Counted from the stretch's first letter, positions 45,672 to 57,414 are shown. The stretch: DNA of 64,000 bases from Microglena sp. YARC (GCA_022414725.1 CM039462.1:48873265-48937264), one strand, 5' to 3'. The notes: generated by a model from the sequence alone, not told the origin. A program made the numbers and translations.

Positions 45672-46758
45672 CTTACGGATTTCATCACACTGGAATGTTT
45701 CGCCTTCATGTTGTAAAGGTGCGCGCTGACTGTTGCCGTCTCTAGCTGGACCCGACCGGCTCCAATCTGGTGGTCAGCGTCCATGAACACTGCTGTAGCT
45801 GCCGACATCAGGTGTGGATACATCTGTCCACCATCGTAGAGACGGAAAAAGCGTTCGGAAGGCTCTCCCCTTTTCCACACTGGCAAATCACCGTACTTTA
45901 CTGCCAATGACAACAGACCTCCTCTGTCAGGTTCAACATCGGAATCCCTGCTGCTCCATCTTTCCTCCGCCTTGTTTAAGTCCATGACGAGGAAACCCAC
46001 GACTCCCATGATGGTGTTCAACGCATCGAGATGGATACTGCGAGGCGGAATGGGGTGTGCGAAAAGCAGTTCACGGCAGGCCTCGAGGAACTTGGACATA
46101 TCATCACAGATTGGTTGTTGGAGGCCGTCTGTCGCCATTGGGTACTCCTGGTCAGGCTGAACTAGCAACTTCATGTCGTCAATGCTAGCGGCCAGGGTAC
46201 TGATAATCTGTGCCTGGTTTTTTTGCTGGACCCTTGTCCTGATCACAGAAAACCACCTGTCGAGAAGCTGGTTTAGCGCTTCCTTGTCTGTCGCGAAACT
46301 CAGCAGACCTCCCACTTGCGTGACCTCGGTGATGGTTAGCTTGGGCATCAAAACTTCATCCCTAGGTGGTATACCATACCAATCCCTTCTCTGGGCGGTA
46401 TAGTCCCTCAGCCACCCGGAGAAGACCTGATGTGCGGGAATCGAAGCATCGGATCGAATGCCCCCGATCAAGATTTCAGAAGCTGCCTTGCTGCTGAAGG
46501 CGATGCCACCCAGCTGAAGGGTTTGTTGGTAACGGCGGGTTCCGCGTTATTGCCCAAGAAGGCGTGCATGTGCGTGAAGCCCTTTGCCTCAAGGTCAAGC
46601 GGCGAACCAGAATTGAAGCGTAACTTCAAGTCGTCACGAAAGGACACAGGCGAGACATTGTGTTGCTTGAGAAGCCTGTCGATGATGTAGATGACGAAGC
46701 CCGCTGACACTTCTGTCTTGTAATGAACCAACGAAGCCTTGTATGCCGATGCAAACGT

Positions 46759-47106
46759 CTGCGAATAAAAGAGTTTTCTTGTCATGATAACGATCATACT
46801 AGGAAGCATCTCCCAATCATGAATCGGCAGCATCATCCAATGCAAGAAGGGATTCGCCGTCAATAACTAGATATGGCACACGCACAGTCTTCCCGATCAT
46901 ACTCGGCAGCATCGTCCAAAAGCGAGAAGTGAATTTATGTCAATAACGAGACATGGCACACCCACAGTCCTCCCGATCATACTCGGAAGCATCGTCCAAT
47001 GCGAGAAGTGAATCGCTGTCAATAACGAAAAATGGCACACCACCGTACTTCATCACAATCATCCCGATCATGTCTGAAAATAACTTAATATACAACATGA
47101 ACCTAC
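46759..47106 (-). repeat. Intron with four degenerate CCCGATCATACTCGG hairpin units
   Basis: A 348-bp intron matching the plus paralog's intron 54725-54896 in position. It contains about 80-bp imperfect tandem units with ATCATACTCGG(A/C)AGCATC cores, for example near 46795, 46900 and 46975. Confidence 0.7.
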
Positions 47107-48539
47107 CGCGGTAGTGAACGCGACATTGTCCACTTCGTCCTTGATCTTGAAAGCTTCATACTCGTGGACATACAAGTCGTCGGTCACGGACTTCAGGAAG
47201 AACTTCAGCTCTCCAGGTGGCAGCTTCATAGTTTCCTTCATGTCCTCAACGAGGACCGACCTCATCTTGTCCTTAGCCTTTCCCTTAGCCCTTTTCCCAT
47301 GGGATCCAGGTGCAGCTTCCTCGTCGTCCCCCTCCTCTTCCTCCTCATCGTTTGGCGGAGGCGGAGGCTCCACGTTCTGTAGGCGCTCAACAAGGTGGTC
47401 GGCGCGATCTTCTCCGGTCGTCCATGGAGGACATGATCAGGAAAGCCTTCTTGTAGGACTCTTCGTCCAAGCTCACGACTTTGAAGCGTGGCACGGTGGC
47501 ACCCCCTGGCTAGCAACAGACTTCGTCAACTTCTCGTCCCGGTGACACACAGAGTTTTGAAGTTTGTTGTACTGGTCTGACTGATGCCCCTTCTCAGTCC
47601 GAGCGGGGACAGCCTGCCTGAAGGTACAATTCACGCCACAGGAAGGTAGAAACCAAAAATGGCTGAGAGTCGTACCCCTCAGTCGACTGGCCGCTTGTGT
47701 TGTCCAAAAGGGAAAGGAGGCGAGCGTTCTGAAGCTTCTCGTCGTACGTGGCACCCTCCACCTCTGACAACCGGTACATCGAAGCAATTGCGGCAGAGGA
47801 ATTTCACCAGGGCGGTCTGCTGCCCACTTGATGAAGGCTTGGGAGCTGTGGTACCCTCCGATGATCCATGGCTCGCCAAACTCCCCTTTCACATTGGAGA
47901 TGTTGTTGAACGTCTGTTCCAGCCTGCTTGGATCAATATTAGCCCAACCTGGAGATACATTCTTCAGGTCCTTGCTGATGTCCATGAACAATACCTTCCC
48001 AGTGGCCATTGTGGTTTTCAAAAAATTGGCGAGGAGTTGATCGACTCGAACAGGGTCCAACACACGGATTCTGACAGGTAGCTTTGGAGGGAGGAACTTC
48101 GTGCAGTCCAATGAATGCTCTCCACCAAAATGCTTGTCGGTCAGGAAAGCCTTAGCCTTAGCCAAATCACCTTCGATGTTTCCAATGCTGTCCCCTTTCT
48201 TCTCTCCTGCCGGTGATCTCTTCGCTTTCCACATAGTCTTCTTCTGAGAACCAGGCTGACCGCGACCTCTTTTCTTAGGAGCGGTTTTGGGTGCATCATC
48301 GTCGTCAGATGGCCCGGGCACAGTGTCGACAGAACTTTTGAGTTTCAAGTCTGAATCCTCCTCCAAGGAATGAATCTTGTGTTCGGGTACAGGAGTTTGT
48401 TTCTTTGCGGCTGGTGCATTGTCTGCAGCCTGCGACGCAGCACGCTTGCCTTTGCCCTCGTGTCCAGCAGGGTTCTTCTTGGGATCAGCAAACCTGAAGG
48501 GATTGATAAAACATATTTGACTTAGTGAGGGGTCAGAAC

Positions 48540-49145
48540 ATTGAACATCCAGTGTCTCCCGACTATGGTCGGGAGCATTGACATAGTTGATTACAGAAAG
48601 ATTGCGGAATATTAAACATTGAATATCCAGTGTCCTGCCGATTATACTCGGGAGCATAGACATAGTTTGATTGGTAAATTATTGCGGCAGATTGAAGATT
48701 GGACATCAAGTGTCCTGCCGATTATACTCGGGAGCATTGACATACTTGATTAGTGAGTGATTGCGGTAGTTTGAGCATTGAACATCTAGTGTCCTCCCGA
48801 CTATAATCGGGAGCATTGACTTAGTTGATTAGAAAAGATTGAGGAAGATTGAACATTGAACATCCGATGTCCTCCCGACTATACTCGGGAGCTTTGACAT
48901 AGTTCATTGGTAAATTATTGCGGAAGATTGAAGATTGAACATCCAGTGTCCTGCCGATTATACTCGGGAGCATTGACATACTTGATTAGTGAATGATTGC
49001 GGAAGTTTGAGCATTGAACATCCAGTGTCCTGCCGATTATACTCGGGAGAGTTGACATACTTGATTAGTGAATGATTGCGGTAGTTTGAGCATTGAACAT
49101 CTAGTGTCCTCCCGACTATAATCGGGAGCATTGACTTAGTTGATT
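48540..49145. repeat. Tandem array of eight about 77-bp units with hairpin CTCCCGACTATAATCGGGAG
   Basis: Units carry GAACATCCAGTGTCCT, then a palindrome (CTCCCGACTATAATCGGGAG or the variant CTGCCGATTATACTCGGGAG), then GCATTGACATAGTTGATTAG. Part of the array is duplicated at a higher-order period of about 310 bp. It lies directly upstream of exon 48493 in the minus-strand paralog, probably in an intron. Confidence 0.85.
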
Positions 49146-49159
49146 AGAAAAAGATTGCG

Positions 49160-49396
49160 ATGTCAGCCCGAGAAGAGCAACCTTCTAGGAATCTCGCGCC
49201 GCAACATAAGGGTGGAATTGCACCTAGAGTTCTATTTGGATCTGGTTGTGACAGCGTCGGTGACAGTACCATGGGACCGAAGGCTCTGTCCAAGGCCAGT
49301 GTGTCAGTGACACCAACTCTTGTCATAAAGTGGTCGGAAAAAAAACCTCCTACAGCACCGAATATAGCAGAAGGCAAAGAAATCTCCTGCGATTAA
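49160..49396 (+). CDS. Unrecognised short ORF or exon (78 aa)
   Basis: The plus-strand frame MSAREEQPSRNLAPQHKG is Lys/Ser-rich and more protein-like than the minus-strand reading. It lies between two hairpin arrays. It might be a 5' exon of the plus-strand paralog or an exon remnant. No clear splice donor. Confidence 0.3.
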   Translation: MSAREEQPSRNLAPQHKGGIAPRVLFGSGCDSVGDSTMGPKALSKASVSVTPTLVIKWSEKKPPTAPNIAEGKEISCD

Positions 49397-49479
49397 CTGG
49401 TCCAGGAGCTGGTCTACTTACGTGACCTACTGCACACTGGATTTGGAGCGCGGAAATAAATTGCTCTCGGGGTGGATGT

Positions 49480-49607
49480 GGGTTTGAGGGCTCCCCTTCG
49501 CGTACGGGAGGGCTGCGCATGCACTGGGGTGAATTGGGTAGGTGTTTGGGGGTGGGGGGCTCCCATACGCGTACGGGAGGACTTCGAATCAATTAGGGTG
49601 AGATGAA

Positions 49608-49649
<42 letters not shown>

Positions 49650-49884
49650 GCTCCCCTTCGCGTACGGGAGGGCTGTGCATGCACTGAGGGGTGGGTGTGG
49701 GTTTGCGGGCTCCCCTTCGCGTACGGGAGGGCTGTGCATGCACGGGGGGTGGGTGTGGGTTTGAGGGCTCCCTTCGCGTACGGGAGGGCTGCGCCATGCA
49801 CTGGGTGAATTGGGTGGGTGTTGGGGGTGGGGGCTCCCATACGCGTACGGGAGGACTTCGAATCAATTAGGGTGAGATGAAGGG

Positions 49885-49915
<31 letters not shown>

Positions 49916-50760
49916 GGGGGGGGGGCAGGCTCCCCTTCGCGTACGGGAGGGCTGTGCATGCACTGAGGGGTGGGTGTGGGTTTGCGGGCTCCCCTTCGCG
50001 TACGGGAGGGCTGGCATGCACTGGGGGTGGGTGTTGGGTTTTGAGGGCTCCCCTTTGCCGTACGGGAGGGCTGCGCATGCACTGGGGTGAATTGGGTAGG
50101 TGTTTGGGGTGGGGGGCTCCCATACCGCGTACGGGAGGACTTCGAATCAGTTAGGGTGAGAGGAAGGGGGGGGGGGGGGGGGAGGCTCCCCTTCGCGTAC
50201 GGGAGGGCTGTGCATGCACTGAGGGGTGGGTGTGGGTTCGCTGGGCTCCCCTTCGCGTACGGGAGGGCTGTGCATGCACTGGGGGGGTGGGTGTGGTTTG
50301 AGGGCTCCCTTCGCGTACGGGAGGGCTGCCGCATGCACTGGGGTGAACTTGGGTGCGGTGTTGTGGTGGGGCTCCCATACGCGTTACGGGAGGACTTCGA
50401 ATCAATTAGGGTGAGATTGAAGGGGGGGGGGTGGGGGGGGGTGGGGGGGGGGGGGGGGGGGCAGGCTCCCTTCGATCGTATGGAAGGGCTGTGCATGCAC
50501 TGAGGGTGGGTGTGGGTTTGCGGGCTCCCCTTCGCGTACGCGAGGGCTGTGATGCTCTCGGGGGTGTGATGTGTGGTTTGAGGGCTCCCCCGTTGCGCGA
50601 CGGGAGGGTGCATGCACTGGGGGTGTTGGGTGGTGTTTGGGGGTGGGGGGCTCCCATACGCGTACGGGGAGACTTCGAATAGATTGGGTGGATGATATAG
50701 GGAGGGGGGGGGGAACGGGGGCAGGCTCCCCTCGCGTACGGGAGGGTGGATGGCATGCAC
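49480..50760. repeat. G-rich minisatellite array with CTCCC...CGCGTACGGGAG hairpins
   Basis: On the plus strand, units contain GGGCTCCCCTTCGCGTACGG, a GGGCTGTGCATGCACTG link, G-rich spacers, and CTCCCATACGCGTACGGGAG followed by GACTTCGAATCAATTAGGGT. About 18 palindromic units are present. G runs include one of 39 bases at 49608-49646. All six reading frames are open over long stretches because the unit lacks stops; I reject these as coding. The array is the reverse-complement of the one at 52.03-53.37 kb. Confidence 0.9.
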
Positions 50761-50899
50761 TGTGGTGGATCTCAACCGTGTGGTGTGTGGAGACGGGTTT
50801 AATTATTTAATTCAATTCGAACAATATGAACAACCCTATCCTATTGTATTGGACGCAGCTTCTACTCAAATGGCACCATCGATGTCAAGATGTACTGAG

Positions 50900-53800
50900 A
50901 CGGGACGCCCGCATGTGCAAAGGCATTCAACAGTGGAACAAGCGGTATAGGAACTAGGTCTCGCGAGGTGGTATTAGGAGGCGCCAAAGCTAAAACAATT
51001 GTGACGCACACATCCTGGTATCGTTTCTCTGGAACTTGCAAACCGATGTGTGGGTCCGAAGCTTTCTGGCTACAACTTACCCTCGATGATTGCACGTCCG
51101 AACAGCTGAAGGACATGGCATTCAAGAACCACATGCCTGTAGGCGATTTCCGCACTCCGCACAACTACACCGCCACAATGCGAAAATGGTGTTTGCAGGA
51201 TCGCGGTGAACCTGTGCATCTGCGCACAGGCGTCATCCCAGCGAGACAGCTCGATGAAACGAGACTCAGTATCCGAGCATGCGAATCCACGCTAACTCCA
51301 GGTTTCGAGAGTTTCAGCCCAGGCAGGAGGGAACAAGGCAGAGAGAGAAGCAAGCACCTGACAGCAGTGAGTGAATGTTTGATCATACCGTATTGAGTGC
51401 GACAGTCGAGCCTTTGAAACAAACCTGTACGGAGCGACATGTACTGCAGGTTGAAATATCGTCGCGCTACACACAACGTACTGCGCTTTTGAATATCATT
51501 GCTTTTGACGGCGATTCTTTCCTTTTCGTTTTCCTTCACCATTCCTTACTTCCGCAATTGTGACTTGAAAACAGGTTCTGCGAGTAAGAGGAGGAAGCGA
51601 CAGGAGGATGCGAAGCGAGAGGAGGCTAAGCGAGGAGGCAACAATCGGGAGGCTGGCAATGAACACCCGGTTCAGGACGAGGGCGATGCAACCCAGGACG
51701 CTGCCAATGAAGCCATGCCGAAAGATCTCCGTGAAATGTGAGTTCATTTTGAACTCATGCTTATTCCACAACTGTCCGCCATACACTTCAACGGTCGCGC
51801 TCGGGGTTGCGAGCTTGACAACGTTGACGATTGCGACCTCGTGAGGTGGTGAAGCTTGTCCATGCAGATTCGGAGATTGGCGATCGCAAATCGCAAATCG
51901 GCAATGCATTCAACTCGATTATTTCTTGTTTCTTTAGTCGATTGAATGAAAAGAATCTTCTTTTATTTTATGTATGTCGTACAACATTACTCATACCCAA
52001 GTATTGTGCCACGTCATGTAGGACACCCTCAGTGTTTCGAAATTCCTCCCGTACGCGTATGGGAGACCCCCCCCCCCCCCCCTCCCACCCACCCACCCAC
52101 CCACCCACCCACCCAACCAATACAATCCAGTGCATGCACAGTCCTCCCGTACGCAAAGGGAAGCACCATACCCCACACCCAGCCCCCCCAGTGCATGCAA
52201 AGCCCTCCCGTACGCGTATGGGAGGAATTTCGAAACACCCTCAGTGTTTCGAAATTCCTCCCGTACGCGTATGGGAGACCCCCCCCCCCACCCACCCACC
52301 CACCCACCCACCCACCCACACAACCACACACCCAACCAATACACTCCAGTGCATGCACAGTCCTCCCGTACGCGAAGGGGAGCACCCTACCCCACACCCA
52401 GTCCCCCCAGTGCATGCAAAGCCCTCCCGTACGCGTATGGGAGACCCCCCCCCCCACCCCCCCCACCCCCCACACACACACACCCAACCAATACTCTCCA
52501 GTGCATGCACAGTCCTCCCGTACGCGAAGGGGAGCCCCCTACCCCATACCCAGCCCCCCAGTGCATGCAAAGCCCTCCCGTACGCGTACGGGAGGAATTT
52601 CGAAACACCCTCAGTGTTTCGAAATTCCCCTGTACGCGTATGGGAGACCCCCCCCCCCACCCACCCACCCACCCACACACACACACACACAACCAATACA
52701 CTCCAGTGCATGCACAGTCCTCCCGTACGCGAAGGGGAGTCCCCTACCGCACACCCAGCCCCCCAGTGCATGCAAAGCCCTCCCGTACGCGTATGGGAGA
52801 CCCACCCACCCACCCACCCACACACCCACCCACCCACCCACCCACCCACCCAACCAATACTCTCCAGTGCATGCACAGTCCTCCCGTACGCGAAGGGGAG
52901 CCCCCTACCCACACCCAGCCCCCCAGTGCATGCAAAGCCCTCCCGCACGCGTACGGGAGACCCCCCCCCCCCCCCACACACACACACACACACCCAACCA
53001 ATACACTCCAGTGCATGCACAGTCCTCCCGTACGCGAAGGGGAGCCCCCTACCCCACACCCAGCCCCCCAGTGCATGCAAAGCCCTCCCGTACGCGTATA
53101 GGAGACCCCCCCCCCACCCACCCACCCACCCACACCCACACCCACCCACACACCCAACCAATACACTCCAGTGCATGCACAGTCCTCCCGTACGCGAAGG
53201 GGAGCCCCCTACCCCACACCCAGCCCCCAGTGCATGCAAAGCCCTCCCGTACGCGTATGGGAGACCCCCCCCCCCACCCACCCACCCACCCACACACCCA
53301 ACCAATACACTCCAGTGCATGCACAGTCCTCCCGTACGCAAAGGGGAGCCCCCTACCCCACACCCACCCCACAACCATTTTAAGTCTTTTTGTTTGCATG
53401 TCTTCAGGTTCGCTTCAAATGGAGGAGCAGATGAGACCCCTGCCCACGCTACTGACCTTGGGAATCGACTGACACCATTGGGGGTCACTGCAGACCGTGG
53501 AAGGGCCAACTCCGCAGTCAAATCTGTAGCAGGCAAAGCGAGGATGAGCACCTCAGGCTTAGGGGGGGACAACACCCCACGCGTATCGACACCCAACACC
53601 CCTACCGTGGCGGACAAGGCGGACAAACTTGGTTCACAACTCTCAGAGAAGCTGACATGGGCTAAGAAGCACTTGGCTGAGAGACAACTGGCGAATGCAC
53701 AAGGGGTCTACTTCTCCTTGGATGCTAGGAGGTTTCTTCCTCCAGAGCTTCCCGTCCGTATCCGTTTGTTCGACCCAATGCGAATCACAGCTTTGAAAAA

Positions 53801-56800
53801 TGTCTTTGCACCCACAAGCATGACCCCGGCCATCATCTTGTTCATCGACATTGATGCAAACTTCAAACCGCTGGGTACACTTTGGAAGAACATCGACCTC
53901 GACTCTTTTTCGACCATGTTCAACAATGTCAGCGATGTGTCAGCTGAGTTTGGCGAGCCATGGGTCATCGGAGGCTACCACAGCTCCAAAGCATTGATCG
54001 ACCTGACCCCGAGTGGGACGCCTCTCCGACAGTGCTGCCTGTACCGGTTGTCTTCGGTGCCGGGCGACACCTACTCGGACAAGCTTGGTAATGCCCGGTT
54101 TCTCTCCGCCCAAGACAACGTCAGTGGCCAGTCGGCAGAGGGCTACGAGTCTCAGCCCTTCTTGATCTCGACCTACTTGTGGAGAGAGATGTACCTCAAA
54201 GCGAGTAGCCCGCCTCGGGCTGAGAAAGGGCATCACAGCATTGAGTACAGTGCCTTTAGGTTCCAATGCGTGGCTGGGGACGAGAAGCTTGCGAGGCTAT
54301 ACAGCAACGAGGCGTCATCTTTGACACCACGCTTCAAGATCGTGAGTTTGACCCAGGACAGCTACGACAGGGCTTTCCTCATCATGTCAAGCATGGACAC
54401 CCGAGCGATGATTGGCAGTAACATTACCCTCGAGCGCCTCCCCAACGTGGAGTGTGAAGCGACTACCTTGCCGACAGACAGACAATCCTCTGACGAGGAA
54501 GAGGAACCCGAGGAGAAGGCAAAGGGTAAAGGCAAGGGGAAGGGCAAGCCAACCGTGACCAATGTCAGGAATGTTATGTGGAGGACATGAAGGATACCAT
54601 GAGGCTGCCCCCTGCTGAATGCGACGCCTTCCTCAACCTTGTGACGGAACACTTGTATGTTCACCAGGTTGAGGCTTTCAAGAAGCAGTTGGACTCCGTT
54701 GACTCCGTCAGCTTTTCTCCCAAGGTATGTGAAATTAAACAGGGGGTGGGGGATTTAAAATTAAATAGGGGGTGTGAAATTAAACAGGGGGTGGGGGGTT
54801 TAAATTAAACATGGGGTGTGAAATTAAACATGATTGCAAGGATGTATATTTGAGCATGATCAAAAATAAACAAATACCTCTTACATGCTTGCTCAGACCT
54901 TTGCCGCTACATACAAGTTGGCTTTGGATCATTTCAAGAAGGAAGTGAGTGCGGGCTTTGTGGTGTTCATCCTGAAGAAGCTTCTTGATATGCACAACAT
55001 TGTGGAGGACGACTTCAAGGCCGATTTGATGTCCCGCTACTCTACGGTAAGTGTTACAGACGTTTGCTTTTAAAATACTTACCAAATGTCTCCCTTTCGC
55101 TAAGTACTATCATGGGGCCCATTTGGTTGACTGTCTAGGTCTCCCCTACGCAAAGGGGAGCGGCTGCCTTCAAGCTTCCATCAATTAATTACCGCGTACT
55201 TCCTTGTTCACAGGAATCACCTAGCCTCGACAAGCTTGGACAACATCACTTTAGCTCCATCAACAACCAGTTGTTTAAGGGTACCATGGACGCTGCCGTT
55301 TCCAAAAGTGGCACAAAGGCCTCTGGCGTCATATTCGCCACCGAGGAAGTTGGACAGACGGCGGTGGAAGGTTTGTCGAAGCCTATGACAGCTCAGGCCT
55401 GGTTCTGGAGGTTGCAGTTAGACTACGCCACTACAAGGAGGGATGCACTTGGGATCCGTGGTACTTCAGAGCTTTTGATGCCCAAGCTGACCATCACTGA
55501 GTTCAAGAAAGCAAATGGGTTCATCACGTTCCAGACTAACAATCAGGAAGTCAACTGCCAACTGAACTGGTGGTTGACTGTGATCGAGAGCAGGGCCAAG
55601 AAGGTACAAGAAATTACACACTCTGACACAGTCATCTCGGCCAGCGTCACCGACATCGAGGTATTGACGCAACCAGATATGGTGTACTCCAGCCTATCTG
55701 GTGGAGCTGTCGGAGCTATATCTGACGATATGGCCAAGTTCCTCCAAGCAGTGAGGGTACTTCTCCTTGCCTATCCCATTGCCGCTCGCAGTCCAGTAAG
55801 CAGTGCGTTGCATACCATAAAGGAAGCGGTGGAGTTCCTTGTCCTCGACTTGTCAAGGAACGACGTAGGTATTGTAGCTTCACTGGAGCAAAGCCAACTC
55901 AATGAGGATATGGGGGAGATCAGGCGCACTTTCGGCGACGTCAAGGATGTGTGGAAGAAGGGAAAACCTAGTACTTCCTTCTTCGACCATCTAGAGGGCG
56001 GTCCATTTGCGGTGAAATATCTGCTCATCACAGCGACAACAGTGTTCCTTGACCTGGACCACCCGCTTGTACCTGCTGGCCACCTCCTCCGGAAGGAGAC
56101 CGCTATGGTCAGCGCGCACCTATACAACGTGCATCCAAAGACTTTTCTCTGTGACGACCTCATCAAGGTGCGCTTGGGTATTCTTGAATTGTTTGGTGCA
56201 TGAGGGTGGTGTACTTATTCAGTTCATGTGTGTTCTACATTTTCCTACGCAAAGGTTTAAGGTCGGTATGTATGGTATGTTGGCCTTTTGAAATTGGGAT
56301 GTGTGTTCATTGCTCCCCTTTGCAAAGGGGAGCCATGAACCTACCACTAAAGTATTAATTTATATTATTTCCTACTATCACGCAGGTGCCTGCCAAATTG
56401 GTCGGCTTGGTCATCATCGACCCGAGCTTGGGTGATGACACTGGACCGCTTTGGGACGTTGGTGAGAAGGCTTGGACGGTCGTTGATGCCTCAGACACTC
56501 TGCGAACCTTGATGGTCCAAAACAGGAAGTTTGCCGGGGTGTTCAAGGTGGTGATGTACAGCAACATGGAGCAAGTGAGTACCTTCACTAGGGCTTTCGT
56601 TGATTCCAACGCTAAGGACGTGCATCATGTCTCCATTACGCGGATTGGGCCCGACTTCAAACATGCTTCCAGCACAGTGGCCATAGTCGGGACTTTCTCC
56701 ACTACTCGTGGCACATCCGTGACAGCTTTGCGTGGTATGACGCCAGGTAACAGCCTGAAGGTCTATCTCCCACCAAGTGATGCTGACAAGAGCGTATTTG

Positions 56801-57414
56801 GGCGCCCCGATATTAGCGGCTGCTCCATTGGTCCCCGGCAGGTTGGGTACAGCAGGAGATGTGTCGACGAATACCGATACCTCGTGCGAGAGTACAGCAA
56901 CAAAGGAAACTGGGTGATGTGCTTGCACACTGTAGATGGCTCAGGCATGCTGGCGGCATTGCTAGAGGGTAGGAGCGTCGTCGGTTTGGAGTCAGTCCCA
57001 CAGAGGCTTGGGGTCGCTACATGGCGTTTGAAGAAGTTTCATGCCACGGAGAAAGTCTTGCTCAAACATCACGCCGCCATGCAAGAGGCTGGTGATGACG
57101 CCAGAGCTAAGAATCTGGTGCACAAGCTCGTTGAAGATGACATGGAAGAGCTGGAAAATCTCATGCCTGCAAAGCCTAGTGATGACATGCTAGGCCGAGT
57201 GTGGGACGAGCTGAAAGGCTTGCGTAAAGATCACAGCGGATCAAAGCTCTTTCCAACTATGACAGATGAGGAATTCAAGACCATTGGGGGCAAGATAGTT
57301 GAGAGGTGCACCGACATCGCCACAGCACAGGCATTCATCGACGAACCATCGGCCCTCTTGACCACCATTGGAAAAATGATGAAGCAGATGAAGAGCATGG
57401 CTGAGGGGGAATGA
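50900..57414 (+). CDS. ParB-like / beta-class methyltransferase-like protein, plus-strand paralog (six exons)
   Basis: Exons are about 50900-51366, 51575-51737, 53408-54724, 54897-55046, 55214-56167 and 56385-57414, all with GT-AG introns. Exon a has a SAP-like stretch (LTLDDCTSEQLKDMAFKN); exon b is basic (KRRKRQEDAKREEAKR). Exon c holds FLPPELPVRIRLFDPMRI and FGEPWVIGGYHSSKALI (ParB-like reading) and a K-G-rich tail. Exon f holds VIIDPSLGDDTGPLWDV (motif IV position, non-canonical DPSL), RPDISGCSIGPRQVGY, NWVMCLHTVDGSGMLAALLE and RSVVGLE (motif I). A one-base shift is needed near 54560. The first exon boundary and the phase between exons a and b are uncertain. Methylation activity is doubtful because the DPPY-type core is absent. 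Confidence 0.6.
51738..53407 (+). repeat. 1.67 kb intron filled by a C-rich hairpin array (about 18 units)
   Basis: The donor GTGAGT and the acceptor TCTTCAG join exons b and c in frame. From 52030 to 53370 it carries composite units: CAGTGCATGCAAAGC, then CCTCCCGTACGCGTATGGGAG, then CCCACC repeats, then CCAATACACTCCAGTGCATG, then CTCCCGTACGCGAAGGGGAG. It is the inverted counterpart of 49480-50760. Long open frames through it, including one of 919 codons, are repeat artefacts. Confidence 0.88.
54725..54896 (+). repeat. Intron with tandem AATTAAACAGGGGGTG repeats
   Basis: A 172-bp GT-AG intron at the conserved exon c/d position. It holds about five copies of a G-rich GTGTGAAATTAAACAGGGG unit and, unlike the other introns of this gene, no CTCCC hairpin. 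Confidence 0.75.
55047..55213 (+). repeat. Intron present only in the plus paralog, with hairpin CTCCCCTACGCAAAGGGGAG
   Basis: GT-AG intron, hairpin at about 55140-55161. The minus-strand paralog reads straight through this position (FNSGSPLDLEAKGF matches YST joined to ESPSLDKLGQ). Confidence 0.75.
56168..56384 (+). repeat. Intron with perfect hairpin CTCCCCTTTGCAAAGGGGAG
   Basis: A 217-bp GT-AG intron. The perfect 20-base palindrome lies at 56312-56331. Confidence 0.85.

Larger units (their letters stand above)
44432..48493 (-). pseudogene. ParB-like / beta-class methyltransferase-like protein, minus-strand paralog (frameshifted)
   Basis: Exons readable by comparison with the plus-strand paralog are 48493-47107, 46758-45672 and 45461-44432, with GT-AG introns. 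Exon c starts Lys/Ser-rich, then KFLPPKLPVRIRVLDPVRV and FGEPWIIGGYHSSQAF (ParB-like reading), then an acidic Pro/Glu linker. The last exon has VIIDPCLTGDEKGPLW (methyltransferase motif IV position, but not the catalytic D/N/S-P-P-Y/F), PDISGCSMSPKQVGY, and NYVMCMQAGDASGMLAALLE (motif I position). The order IV then I is that of beta-class DNA methyltransferases. At least five frame changes are needed (near 47780, 47600, 47420, 46505, 45150 and 44620). Upstream exons are not identified. Confidence 0.6.

Noticed and set aside
48540..49145. Second CRISPR-like array with a 77-bp period
   Set aside because: The whole unit is repeated, including the would-be spacers, so it is an ordinary tandem repeat with a palindrome.
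49480..50760. CRISPR-like array (palindromic repeats with variable gaps)
   Set aside because: Gaps are simple G-rich filler and shared links, not unique spacers. Spacing is irregular, two alternating hairpin types are used, no cas genes are present, and the related array lies inside a spliced intron.
49414..50775. Long Pro/His/Thr-rich minus-strand frames
   Set aside because: Same repeat artefact: overlapping frames translate the same minisatellite units, with no domain.
51831..54590. A 919-codon open frame on the plus strand, with equally long frames on the other strand
   Set aside because: It runs through the hairpin array because the repeat unit lacks stops in all frames. Splice sites at 51738 and 53407 remove the array and rejoin good coding sequence in frame.
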